Positions 17,858 to 26,962 of a stretch of 37,289 bases of DNA are shown piece after piece. The stretch comes from Bacteroidales bacterium (GTDB taxonomy: Bacteria; Bacteroidota; Bacteroidia; Bacteroidales; UBA932). Position numbers and translations under genes: made by a program. The stretch covers positions 1 to 37,289 of the forward strand of contig JAILIM010000010.1 of NCBI GenBank assembly GCA_024695285.1, read 5' to 3'. A model generated the notes under the pieces. That model was given only the letters and a program-made list of their open reading frames with translations, ran no database searches and was not told where the DNA came from. Position 1 is the stretch's first letter, and each line of letters opens with the position of its first letter.

Positions 17858-20749
17858 ATGAAACGGATACTATTTGCAATCACTTTGATTCTGGCAGCTG
17901 CGGCGTGCCGAAAGGAGGCTGCCGAGGCCCAGCAGCCCGGGGCCGAGGGCATGTACACCCTGGTGCTCACGGCGCATACGCCGGAGCCGGACAGCAAGGT
18001 GGCTGTGGCAACTGACGGGAAGGTCAGCTGGACCTCAGGCGATGCAATAGCCGTTTACAACTCATCCGGCCAGAAGTTCCGCGCCACCCTCAGCGGCGGT
18101 GCGGGCACTTCCACCGGAACTTTCACCTGCACCGGCTTCTCCGGCAATGCAGGAGATCTGGCCGTATATCCCTTCGACCTTGCGGGAGATTCTCCGGGGG
18201 AAATCAACATCCCCTGGAGGACCGAACGCACGGAGGACACCCCGGCCATAATGGCCTCGCACCTGGGCGCAATCGAGGGACCTCAGCCCCAGGATCTCTA
18301 CTTCGTCCACATCGCGCCGGTCGTGGACCTGACCCTGCACGACATCCCCGCCTACGCCCGCGCCCTCGTGGTGCAGGCCGGAAACAAGCGTCTCAGCGGC
18401 AGTTTCAGCTTCAACACCACGACCCTCGGCCCCCTAAAGACGGATGAAGTGACGTCCACCCGCCTGATCAGTTTCCCCTACTGCGCAGGCTGCGGCACCG
18501 ACCTGCGCTTCCGCTTCGCAATTCCCGCCGGGGACTACAGCGAGCTCAGCATCGGCCTGCTCGACGGTGACGAGACCTTCATCGAAGGGCTGGAGGGCAT
18601 AAAGTTCGGCAGCTCTTCTCTCAGCCTGCAAGCCAGGGATTACCTGGCTATGCCGGCCCTTGACATCCGATCCAAATGCGCCAGAAGGCCCGACATACGC
18701 AAAGTGGAAAACATCTGCTGGGCCTCCGGCAACCTCATCGCGCAAAGCGGCGGGGCCACGTCCGACGGCTTCCAGACCGGCTGGCGCATTGCCTCGCAGC
18801 AGTATGAATTCCTTGGCTGCGAGCAGGTGGGCAGCTCCGGCAGCGGCGTCACTTTCACCCAGTCCGCCACCGCCTTCGACCGCTTCAACTGGGGCGGGCT
18901 CGCCGGCGACTCATGGAAAGCCGATGCCGGCTATATGCTCCCCACTTCGGCCAAGTATTCTATTTCCGGCCGCATCTTCAGCGTTGACGCAGGCGACGAA
19001 GAAGCGCTTGACGCGGCGGAAATAGGTGGCAGCGACCGCTTCGCCACTCCTTCCGGCGGCGCCCTCGGCACCGGCTCCGCAATCCACGGCGACGTGGCCT
19101 TCTGGGCCAGCAAGGGGCAGTACCGTATGCCGGGTTCCAGTGAGATACAGACGCTCCGCGCCGGGAGCTCACCGGCCAACGCCTCCGGGCAGGCGGGCTA
19201 CGTGACCGTGGGCGGCAACAAGATCTACGGCATACTGCTCACGAGCACACCTTCCTGGGAAGAATCCGAGCTCAATACCACCGCGCGCGCCCTGACCGAC
19301 GCCGACCTCGAGAGCGGGCTTTTCCTTCCCAAGACAGGCCGCGGCCGCTACACCAACGGAAACGCATCCATAAGCTACGTCAACGCCCAGGGCTACTACC
19401 GCAGTTCCGTGTTCTCCGGACTGGACCTGACCAAGTATCCCGACAGCGACCACTGCACCACGATTCTGGGTTTCCGTTCCGCCAACTCCTGCGACTACGG
19501 CTACACCGTGCACCTGAATTCGGATGCGTCCTACGGCGTCGGCCACGTGCAGAAATGCCTGGCAATAAGGCCCGTGCTCTGCACCGACACACCAGACCCC
19601 GACCCCATCCCGCAGCCAACAGCGAACACCCTTCCCGCCTGGAGCCCAGGATTCCTCGATATCCACTCCATCAATAGCGGCCGCGGTGAATGCACCCTCA
19701 TCATTATGCCCGACGGCACCTCCATGATGGTGGATGCCGGCGAGTACGAGACCACCTCCTCGAAGGCCGTGGACCGCAAGCCGTCCGCAGGCGTGAGGCC
19801 CTACAAGGTCTATACGACCTACGCCAGATACTTCCTGAAGCCCACGGGGCACGAATATCTGGACTTCTTCTTCCTAACCCACTACCACCAGGACCATATG
19901 GGCCAGCATAACGTCACCTACGGCACTTCCGGCGACGGCTACTGCCGCTCCGGCGTGATGGCGGTCTATGACGACCTGCCCATAAAGAAGCTGGTGGACC
20001 GCTGCGGCCCGTCGAACTCTCCGGCGACCTCAGACTACAGCACCGCCGTCTATGAGGACTTCCGGCAGTTCGCCCAGTACCGCCAGGCCGTAGACGGCAT
20101 GGAATGGTACCCCCTCAACCTCAACGCCTCCGGCAACTACAAGAAGCAGTTCGTCCTCAAGTACGACACCTCCTATGATTTCACCGTCACCAACCTCGGC
20201 GCCAACGGCAAGTACTGGGACGGCAGCGGCTTCAGCACCCACGGCGGCAGCCTCACCGAAAACGGGATGTGCGGCACGGTGCTCGTTTCCTACGGCCAGT
20301 TCGACTGCTACCTCGGGGGCGACTGCGCCTGCCAGACCGGCGTGATGCAGAAAATAGTCTCCGGCCTCGGCAGGAAGGTCGAAGCAATGAAGGCCGGACA
20401 CCATATGTACTACAACACCCTGGACGCCGCTTCGGCCGCTATCCTGCAGCCGAAGGTCACGGTGGGCCAGATCTTCGACTCCGACAAGCCGGGCGACCCG
20501 TCATTCTCCCGCCACGCCCAGTACGGCGACGTGTTCCTGACCAACATCCACCAGGGACGCATCGACAACACCGCCGGCATCAAGGGCGGTACCCCGGTGG
20601 AGGACCTTGCCTCCAAAGTGAAGGACTACGGCGGCCATTTCGTCATCCGCGTCTCACCCGGCGGCCGCCAGTTCTATGTCTACAAGCTCCGCGACACCGA
20701 TTTCTCCTACGAAGTCGAAGCGACCTACGGACCCTACAGCAGCTATTAG
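17858..20749 (+). CDS. Three-part lipoprotein: fimbrillin-like domain, FISUMP domain, ComEC-type MBL hydrolase
   Basis: ATG 17858 (MKRILFAITLILAAAAC, Cys17) gives 963 residues; the longer frame from 17816 adds a non-signal leader. Residues ~25-265 are fimbrillin-like (VSWTSGDAIAVYNSSG). Residues ~283-575 match the Fibrobacter succinogenes major paralogous (FISUMP) type, from ICWASGNLIAQSGG to CLAIRPVLC. After a short Pro/Asp linker, the MBL domain (~590-963) has LDIHSINSGRGECTLIIMP, HYHQDH (675-680), GGDCAC, MKAGHH and a GGHFVIRVSPGG end. Unlike the other four MBL proteins it ends GPYSSY and lacks the final Cys-Lys. GGDCAC in place of GGDAGG keeps the metal-binding Asp. It is the first gene after the REP-like element; no clear promoter was found. 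The substrate is unknown. Confidence 0.85.
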   Translation: MKRILFAITLILAAAACRKEAAEAQQPGAEGMYTLVLTAHTPEPDSKVAVATDGKVSWTSGDAIAVYNSSGQKFRATLSGGAGTSTGTFTCTGFSGNAGDLAVYPFDLAGDSPGEINIPWRTERTEDTPAIMASHLGAIEGPQPQDLYFVHIAPVVDLTLHDIPAYARALVVQAGNKRLSGSFSFNTTTLGPLKTDEVTSTRLISFPYCAGCGTDLRFRFAIPAGDYSELSIGLLDGDETFIEGLEGIKFGSSSLSLQARDYLAMPALDIRSKCARRPDIRKVENICWASGNLIAQSGGATSDGFQTGWRIASQQYEFLGCEQVGSSGSGVTFTQSATAFDRFNWGGLAGDSWKADAGYMLPTSAKYSISGRIFSVDAGDEEALDAAEIGGSDRFATPSGGALGTGSAIHGDVAFWASKGQYRMPGSSEIQTLRAGSSPANASGQAGYVTVGGNKIYGILLTSTPSWEESELNTTARALTDADLESGLFLPKTGRGRYTNGNASISYVNAQGYYRSSVFSGLDLTKYPDSDHCTTILGFRSANSCDYGYTVHLNSDASYGVGHVQKCLAIRPVLCTDTPDPDPIPQPTANTLPAWSPGFLDIHSINSGRGECTLIIMPDGTSMMVDAGEYETTSSKAVDRKPSAGVRPYKVYTTYARYFLKPTGHEYLDFFFLTHYHQDHMGQHNVTYGTSGDGYCRSGVMAVYDDLPIKKLVDRCGPSNSPATSDYSTAVYEDFRQFAQYRQAVDGMEWYPLNLNASGNYKKQFVLKYDTSYDFTVTNLGANGKYWDGSGFSTHGGSLTENGMCGTVLVSYGQFDCYLGGDCACQTGVMQKIVSGLGRKVEAMKAGHHMYYNTLDAASAAILQPKVTVGQIFDSDKPGDPSFSRHAQYGDVFLTNIHQGRIDNTAGIKGGTPVEDLASKVKDYGGHFVIRVSPGGRQFYVYKLRDTDFSYEVEATYGPYSSY

Positions 20750-20760
20750 CCCCTCAGAAT

Positions 20761-20883
20761 ATGCACCCTTACCGACAACCCGAAATCAGCGTCCTTCAGG
20801 ACTGTCCCCTGCTGCCGCTCTGCCAGTCACCCAACGCTGACGACATGACCTACCGCGACGGCGACTGGGATTTAAGCATCTGA
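20761..20883 (+). CDS. Short Cys-containing peptide, copy 2 of 3 (40 residues)
   Basis: ATG 20761 to TGA 20881-20883. It shares the spacing Y4-x2-P7-x12-L20-C21-Q22 with copies 1 and 3 (Y8-x2-P11-x12-L24-C25-Q26 in both), followed by an acidic tail with W36. It lacks the N-terminal KKK. It lies 11 bp after the previous gene and 4 bp before the next, so it is clearly part of the operon. The exact spacing of the shared residues and the matched gene position in all three cases argue that it is a real gene. Function unknown. Confidence 0.68.
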   Translation: MHPYRQPEISVLQDCPLLPLCQSPNADDMTYRDGDWDLSI

Positions 20884-20887
20884 CGCC

Positions 20888-23800
20888 ATGAGACCATATC
20901 TGACCACACTCATCTGCATGGTCCTGGCAGTCGTGTCATGCACGAGGGAGACTAACCCGGTGGTGCTTCAGCCGGAAGGTGAACGTATCCTAACGGTCAG
21001 TGCCACCCTTCCTGGCTCGCGTTTCTCCGTGGACAGGGGCAAGGTAGCCTGGTCCGAGGGTGACGCCATAGCGGTGTACAATACGGCCGGCGCCAGGTTC
21101 GAACTGGTGCTGTCCGAGGGCGCCGAAAGCAGTTTCGGCAGGTTTTCCGGATCTTTTTCGGGCACTCTCGACACCCGCTTCGCCATCCATCCTGCGGCAT
21201 TTGCAGGCAGCAATCCGGGCATGTTGACCATTCCTCCCTGCATCGGGCGCAGCGACAATGTGCCTGCCGTGATGGCATCGGAGCTGGAAGTGTCCGGAAG
21301 CGAGGTGAATGCCCTGCGTTTCCACCACCTTATGGCCGTGATGGAGTTCACGCTCAGGGACCTGCCGGCCTGCGCCCAGGCCTTCAGGCTCGTTTCCGCC
21401 TCAGGGACGCAGATCAGCGGGGACTTCGCCGTCAATGCCTCCGGGAGCGGGGTCGAGGCCGGCGCAGGCGGATCCGACAGCCGCACGGTTTTCTTCCCCT
21501 GCAAGACCGCCTACGGCGCGGAAGGCAGGGTGAAAGTATACATTCCCCTGCCCGCCAACAGCTACCCGGATCTTGCAGTGCAGGTCCTCGACGGCGACGG
21601 CGAACTTCTGGAAGGCACTTCTATCCCGGTTCCTGAGACTTCAGCCAACCTCAAGGCAGGCGACTACGTGGCCATGCCGGAGCTCAATGTCCGGTCCCTG
21701 ACAGGCGGCGCCCAGCCGGACTATATCAAGGTCCAGGGCATCAGATGGGCCAAGGGCAACCTGCTGCGCGACGAGAATCTGTCCAACGGCACATGGGTGC
21801 GCGGCTGGGGCCTGCACGCCAATCAGTGGGAATTTGAAGACGGGCAGGAGAGCCAGGAAAAGTACGACCACTTCAACTGGGGCGGCATTTCCGCCGCGGC
21901 CTACCAGACCGACAGCGTGGTGGTGTATCCCAACACCGGCGCCTCTTCCGGCACCAAGGTGGCGTACTACACCTATATCTGGCCCCGGGGCAATGCAGTG
22001 GACATCCAGGGCCGTACCTACCGCTATCAGGACGGTACCAATGAACGGGCTTTCGATTATTCGCTGCTGGACGGCACCGGAAAGGGCGCCCCGTATTTCT
22101 TCTACAGCGGCAACAACGACGGCTCCGCCCACCCAAAGACCTGGGAGAGCGGCGGCACGCCCGCAAGCGTGAAAACTTTCTCCAGCTATTTCGGGGACCT
22201 TCCCTTCTGGGCCAGCAAAGGCCAGTATATGATGCCGGGCGCCTCCGACTTCGAGCCCCTGGTCAACGGCGCCAACCAGCAGGCCGGTTATTATGAAGCC
22301 GGCGGGAAACGCATCTACGGCATGCTCTTCACCTCCTGTGGCCCCTGGCAGCAGCGCACCACCGACCTGAATTTCCGCCCCCTCGACGACGGCGACATGG
22401 AAAGCGGCCTCTTCCTGCCCCTCTCCGGCTACAGGAAGCCCCGTGCGGAAAGGGACGTGGCCACAAAGGCGGACCTCTCCAGCTGGAGTCCCGCCAGTTC
22501 TGAAATCACGGCCGGCGGGACTGCCGGTGCGTACTGGGCCGCTGAAATTGCCTCCTCCGGGGTGCCCAGCCGCCGCCCGCAGATGCTTTATATGCTCGCC
22601 GGGGATTCTTCTTCATGCAGCATCAGTTTCGGGGATTCCGCTTCATCGGAGAGCGTAACCATCTCACCCACACGCTCCTGCAACGTGTTCAGCACCCCTG
22701 CCGGACTGGCGGTTCGCCCCATTTATCTGTCCACCACCCAGCCTGAGCCGCAACCGGAGCCGGAACCCGAGCCCGAGCCTTCGGGCAACGGATTCCCGGC
22801 AATCTGGGAAATCACGTCTTCCACCTATGGGACCGAAAGCAGCCCCACAGCGGCGGGAAGACAATGGCTGGAAAAGGGCATTGCAGTAGCCACCAACAAT
22901 TCATCCACTTCCGGCGTCGCATACATAGCCACGAGCAGCCCCCGTGGCGCTTCAGCACTCACGCATACGTTCAGTTCGAACGGATGCCCTGCTGTCGGAG
23001 GCCTCGACGAGGGCGACTGCATCGAGTTCTGCTCCCCCGTCGAGAATCTCCCTGCCGGAACGGATTTCGACCTTATGCTCACCGTGAACGCCAACAACAA
23101 GGCGCTGCCAAAATACTGGCTGCTGGAGTACTGGGAGAACGGCGGGTGGAAGGCGGGAGACGCTCCCTACACCGCCGCCGAAGACCCCTCGGTCAAGTAT
23201 TCCTGCACCATCCTGCGGCCTTCCACATCTTGCTACCGCACCCTGGTGCTGAGTTTTACGCTGGGTGAAGCGGTCGGCAAGGGATTCGTGCGGGCCCGCC
23301 TTCGCGCCGTAGGAAAGATCAACGGAAACGGCGCCAGACTCACTCCTTCCTCAGGCGCGCTGCTGTACTTCGCCCCGATGACCTACGTAGCAGCCCGCTT
23401 CATTTGCTACGCAGGGGCCCCTGCAGTCCGGGACACGAAGAAAATCCTGGTGCTCGGCAACTCTTTCACCTACTACTATGGCTCCGCATTCATGCTGAAG
23501 GAGCTTGCCCGCCGGGAAGGCCACCAGCTGGAAATGAGGATAAGCCTGAAGGGCTCGAACCATTTCTACAACCACCTCTACGACATCGATTATTCCAAGG
23601 AGGCCGTGGCTGAAGGCGGTTTCGACTATGCGATGCTGCAGGACGGCACCTATTTCGCCGCCGAATATGCATACGGAGACGCTTCCGTCATTTCCGGCGG
23701 TGCTGCATACACTCCGGAGCAGGTGCTGCAGTACACCAAGGAGATGGACGCCTCGATCCGGGCATCTTCGCCGAATGCGCAGATAATGTATGAAATCTGC

Positions 23801-24184
23801 AAAACGTCGCCCGCCAAGACCGGAGACTTCAGCGGATTCGGCAGTTACGACGCCTTCGACGAATACCAGCGGAGCGGCGCCTTTGCACTCGCCGGGGCCG
23901 ATCCCAACATCAACTGGATCAACCCCGTGGGGGTGGCGGCCCGGAACGCCCGAGCCAATTATGGTTTCACCTCCGGCTACAACTACCTCAACTACACCGA
24001 CAATTCCCATCCCACCCGCGAGTGCCAGTACCTCAAGGCCTGCACCACGTACCTCATTATGTTCGGCGAAGACTTCGGCTCCTGTCCGGCCGAATGCGGG
24101 ATTGCCTCGTCAGACGCCGCAAAATTGCGCCAGGCAGCAAAAGACATCGCCCTGACCGACAGAACAAGCTACAAAATCAGATAA
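20888..24184 (+). CDS. Multi-domain lipoprotein: fimbrillin-like domain, FISUMP domain, SGNH (DUF4886-like) hydrolase
   Basis: The product has 1098 residues with signal lipobox VVSC (Cys18). Residues ~30-265 are fimbrillin-like (VAWSEGDAIAVYNTAG). Residues ~282-610 are FISUMP-like, from IRWAKGNLL to LAVRPIYL. A Pro-Glu linker (PEPQPEPEPEPEP) is followed by a beta domain (~635-845). The C-terminal SGNH hydrolase (~850-1098) has ILVLGNSFTYYYG with the likely nucleophile S859, LQDGT, and D1038-N-S-H1041 as the acid/base pair. SGNH enzymes act as esterases, lipases or deacetylases on glycans or lipids. The first two domains mirror the preceding MBL fusion, so the pair shares a surface module fused to different enzymes. 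It lies 4 bp after a short peptide gene. Confidence 0.85.
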   Translation: MRPYLTTLICMVLAVVSCTRETNPVVLQPEGERILTVSATLPGSRFSVDRGKVAWSEGDAIAVYNTAGARFELVLSEGAESSFGRFSGSFSGTLDTRFAIHPAAFAGSNPGMLTIPPCIGRSDNVPAVMASELEVSGSEVNALRFHHLMAVMEFTLRDLPACAQAFRLVSASGTQISGDFAVNASGSGVEAGAGGSDSRTVFFPCKTAYGAEGRVKVYIPLPANSYPDLAVQVLDGDGELLEGTSIPVPETSANLKAGDYVAMPELNVRSLTGGAQPDYIKVQGIRWAKGNLLRDENLSNGTWVRGWGLHANQWEFEDGQESQEKYDHFNWGGISAAAYQTDSVVVYPNTGASSGTKVAYYTYIWPRGNAVDIQGRTYRYQDGTNERAFDYSLLDGTGKGAPYFFYSGNNDGSAHPKTWESGGTPASVKTFSSYFGDLPFWASKGQYMMPGASDFEPLVNGANQQAGYYEAGGKRIYGMLFTSCGPWQQRTTDLNFRPLDDGDMESGLFLPLSGYRKPRAERDVATKADLSSWSPASSEITAGGTAGAYWAAEIASSGVPSRRPQMLYMLAGDSSSCSISFGDSASSESVTISPTRSCNVFSTPAGLAVRPIYLSTTQPEPQPEPEPEPEPSGNGFPAIWEITSSTYGTESSPTAAGRQWLEKGIAVATNNSSTSGVAYIATSSPRGASALTHTFSSNGCPAVGGLDEGDCIEFCSPVENLPAGTDFDLMLTVNANNKALPKYWLLEYWENGGWKAGDAPYTAAEDPSVKYSCTILRPSTSCYRTLVLSFTLGEAVGKGFVRARLRAVGKINGNGARLTPSSGALLYFAPMTYVAARFICYAGAPAVRDTKKILVLGNSFTYYYGSAFMLKELARREGHQLEMRISLKGSNHFYNHLYDIDYSKEAVAEGGFDYAMLQDGTYFAAEYAYGDASVISGGAAYTPEQVLQYTKEMDASIRASSPNAQIMYEICKTSPAKTGDFSGFGSYDAFDEYQRSGAFALAGADPNINWINPVGVAARNARANYGFTSGYNYLNYTDNSHPTRECQYLKACTTYLIMFGEDFGSCPAECGIASSDAAKLRQAAKDIALTDRTSYKIR

Positions 24185-24193
24185 CATATCGCC

Positions 24194-24328
24194 ATGAAGA
24201 AAAAAACACCTTCTTACAAATCCCCGCAGATATGCGTGGAACAGCTTTGCAGCGACGATCTGCTTTGCCAGGCAAGCGGCGCCTCCTTCAATGAGCCGCA
24301 GGAACTCGACAACTTTAACTGGTCTTAA
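24194..24328 (+). CDS. Short Cys-containing peptide, copy 3 of 3 (44 residues)
   Basis: ATG 24194 to TAA 24326-24328. Key residues are K2-K3-K4, Y8-x2-P11-Q12, C14, C19, L24-C25-Q26-A27-S28, F32, P35, D39 and W43-S44. Alignment to copy 1 is gapless, with 20 of 44 identities concentrated at Y-x2-P-Q, C-x-E and LCQAS. It begins 9 bp after the SGNH-fusion gene and ends 10 bp before the second GLUG-repeat lipoprotein, the same relation copy 1 has to the first. No signal peptide or domain is visible. Function unknown. Confidence 0.73.
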   Translation: MKKKTPSYKSPQICVEQLCSDDLLCQASGASFNEPQELDNFNWS

Positions 24329-24338
24329 TTCGATGATT

Positions 24339-26834
24339 ATGAAAAAGTTTGTCAAGCTTACCCTCATAGCTGCCGCCGCAGTTGCCGCCGCAGCCTGCAA
24401 TAAGGAGACCGGAATCGAAACTCCTGCCGGCCCCAACGTGATTGTCTTCACCGCCACCCTCGAACAGCCCACCAAGGCCGACCTGACCCAGTACGACGTG
24501 GTCTGGAGCGCAGGAGACCAGATTGCCGTCAGCAACGGCTCCACCTGGGCCGTATCCGCCGCCCTGACCGACGCCGACATCGCCGAAGGTGGCCGCAGCG
24601 CCAGCTTCACAGTGACAATCGATCCTGCCGCCTCCTACACCGCCGTATATCCGGCAAGTGCCAAATCCGACGCCGCTCTTCCCGACGGAGCAGCCGCGGA
24701 CGCCGTCATGCTGACCCTTCCTGCCGCCCAGGTGATTCCCGCCGGCAAGAAGGTAGACCCCAAGGCATTGGTGCAGATAGCGACCACCGACGATCCGTCT
24801 AAAGTGTCCTTTAAGAATGCCACTTCCCTGCTGGAAATCACCATCCCCGAAGACGGCATCGAATCCGTGACTTTCGAATTCATGAACGCGGCGGGCTCCA
24901 AACTCAAGGTCGCCGGAGACGCACCCGTGGTGCCCAGTCCTGCGGCTACCAGCGGCAAGGAATCCAGCGTGACCATTTCCGGATCCTTCGCTGCCGGGGA
25001 GGTTTATTATGCGACCGTATTGCCGCAGACGGGAGTCAAGAGCGTCAACCTCATATTCTCCAAATCCGGCACTGACTGCAAGGTCCTTGCGAGCCGCACC
25101 GGCACGGGAGCTGCAGAGTTCGAGCTGCCTGTGAACGGAGGCTGGAAGGTGCGTAACTTCGGCACTCTCAGCTGGTTCGACGGCACCATCTCCAGCAAGG
25201 CCGACCTCGACCTCTGGGCCCGGCTTGCCCCCTACTACAGCAAGGACGACGTCATAAAACTGGCTGCCAGCATCGACTACGAAGGCGGCTCCTGGACCCC
25301 CGTCAGGGCAAATGCCAAGAGCGGCCAGTTCAGCGGAGTCTTCGACGGACAGGGCAACTGCATCTACAACATCATAATCGATCCGACCGAGGAATACAGC
25401 GGATTCTTCTCCACACTGGCTTCGGTCGCCCCTATGGAAAGGGTACGCGACGTCTGCTTCGGCAAGAATCCTTTCACCGGCGAGTACGACGGAGTGAGCA
25501 AGCTGAACGCCGCTTCGGACGTGGTCAAGAGGCTGGGCGTCGTGGCCGGATATATATCCAACTGCGATGTTGTCAGGGTTGACAACTACATCCCCGTCAC
25601 AGATGCCACCACGGCCAATGACGTGCTGCTCGGCTCCATAACCGGCCGCACAGGCAGCCTTGTGAATATCATAGGGTGCAACAACTACGGCACTGTGGAG
25701 TGCGTATCCACAACCCAGACGGCACACTACATCGGCGGTCTCGTCGGAGTTCTCGACGGAGAAGGCAGCACGATCGACAAATGCGTCAATTATGGTGTTG
25801 TCCGGAAGACAAAGTCCGCCAACGGAAAGGGCAACACCTTCATCGGAGGCATAGTGAGCCGTACCGGTTCCGGAGTCCACGGACTCACTATCCGCGGCTG
25901 CGTCAACAACGGCAAGCTGGGCAACACCGGAAATGTACAGGCCAAGCAGATCTACGTCGGAGGCATCCTCGGCATGGACAACAGTTCAGACAGCGAAACC
26001 GTGCCCAACATCAAGATCCTTGGCTGCACCAATGAAACCGAGGCCATCGTGGAATCCAGCAGCCTGTCCAAATCCACCAACGGCGCCGCTTTCGGCGGCA
26101 TCATCGGCAAGGCCAGCGGCTATTCGGTAATCAGCGGCTGCTCCAACTACGGCACCATCCTGAAATCCAACAACCACAACGGCATCACCAGCAAATTCGG
26201 CGGCATCGCCGGCATGGTCAGCGGCGAGAAGGTCCTGATCGAGGGCTGCAACAACGGTTCCGTCTATAACGCCGACTATGGAAAGGTGACCAGCACGGTC
26301 GAGACCAAGTCAGACAGTTCCACTGAGTACTACGGAGGAATTGCCGGAGGATTCGACGCCGGAGTCATCAGGGGATGCTCCAACTATGCCAACATCAAGA
26401 CGGAAAGCACCGAGACTGGCATCGTAGAGATTGCCGGCGGTATAGCAGGACAGGTTTCGGGCGGCACGCTTGAGGGTTGCGTGCACCAGGGCATGGTGTC
26501 CGTGGCCGCGCCCCATTCAACCTGCGCTGCCGGCGGAATTATCGGTATCCTGAACAACGCCGCCGCATATGCATCAGGTACAGGCTGCAAGGCCTCCGGA
26601 AGCATCCTGTGCGGCTACACGGGCAACACCGGACTCGTGGTCGGTCTCTATGACAACACCGCCGCCTCCAGTGTAGGCAGTTCCGAGTCTCCCGTGACCG
26701 TACGCTCAAGCACGATCAACGGTAATCCGGTTGATTCCTCCAACTTCGGTTCCAAGCTTGCGGGAAGCGATGCCGGCATCACCGCCTCCGGCGTTGCCTC
26801 CGGCCTCAATACCATCTGGGCCGTCTTCCAATAG
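24339..26834 (+). CDS. Fimbrillin-like / GLUG-repeat beta-helix surface lipoprotein (copy 2)
   Basis: ATG 24339 (MKKFVKLTL) gives 831 residues; ATG 24333 and a more distant frame start at 24291 are less likely, since the latter overlaps the peptide gene. The signal ends VAAAAC (Cys20). The fimbrillin-like domain (~25-270) has VFTATLEQPTKADLTQYDVV and WSAGDQIAVSNG. The repeat region carries GVFDGQGNCIYNI and then units such as GGLVG, C-V-N-Y-G and FGGIIG. The end GITASGVASGLNTIWAVFQ nearly equals that of the 15278 gene, showing recent common origin. It is predicted to be surface-exposed and non-enzymatic. The stop codon lies within a 25-bp tandem duplication. Confidence 0.85.
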   Translation: MKKFVKLTLIAAAAVAAAACNKETGIETPAGPNVIVFTATLEQPTKADLTQYDVVWSAGDQIAVSNGSTWAVSAALTDADIAEGGRSASFTVTIDPAASYTAVYPASAKSDAALPDGAAADAVMLTLPAAQVIPAGKKVDPKALVQIATTDDPSKVSFKNATSLLEITIPEDGIESVTFEFMNAAGSKLKVAGDAPVVPSPAATSGKESSVTISGSFAAGEVYYATVLPQTGVKSVNLIFSKSGTDCKVLASRTGTGAAEFELPVNGGWKVRNFGTLSWFDGTISSKADLDLWARLAPYYSKDDVIKLAASIDYEGGSWTPVRANAKSGQFSGVFDGQGNCIYNIIIDPTEEYSGFFSTLASVAPMERVRDVCFGKNPFTGEYDGVSKLNAASDVVKRLGVVAGYISNCDVVRVDNYIPVTDATTANDVLLGSITGRTGSLVNIIGCNNYGTVECVSTTQTAHYIGGLVGVLDGEGSTIDKCVNYGVVRKTKSANGKGNTFIGGIVSRTGSGVHGLTIRGCVNNGKLGNTGNVQAKQIYVGGILGMDNSSDSETVPNIKILGCTNETEAIVESSSLSKSTNGAAFGGIIGKASGYSVISGCSNYGTILKSNNHNGITSKFGGIAGMVSGEKVLIEGCNNGSVYNADYGKVTSTVETKSDSSTEYYGGIAGGFDAGVIRGCSNYANIKTESTETGIVEIAGGIAGQVSGGTLEGCVHQGMVSVAAPHSTCAAGGIIGILNNAAAYASGTGCKASGSILCGYTGNTGLVVGLYDNTAASSVGSSESPVTVRSSTINGNPVDSSNFGSKLAGSDAGITASGVASGLNTIWAVFQ

Positions 26835-26876
26835 CAGCAGCTGTGCCGGCTTCCGATAGCAGCAGCTGTGCCGGCT
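26827..26876. repeat. 25-bp tandem duplication across a stop codon
   Basis: Two units (26827-26851 and 26852-26876) differ at one base. Each contains ATAGCAGCAGCTGTGCCGGC. The first unit includes the last codons and the TAG of the GLUG-repeat gene. It lies directly before the hairpin and transposase region. Confidence 0.85.
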
Positions 26877-26907
26877 AATCAGCTGTATACCAGCACCTTA
26901 CATCTTT

Positions 26908-26933
26908 TGCCTGCACGTTCCCTCGTGCAGGCA
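26908..26933. repeat. REP-like hairpin, copy B, downstream of the transposase gene
   Basis: A perfect 10-bp stem, TGCCTGCACG (26908-26917) and its complement (26924-26933), has a 6-base loop. It shares the TTTTGCCTGCA core and a preceding CTTAC with copies A and C, but diverges outside. The T-rich sequence after it (ATTTGTTTT) means it could also terminate the upstream operon. Confidence 0.72.
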
Positions 26934-26962
26934 TTTGTTTTAATGTACTGGCATTCAGGTGG

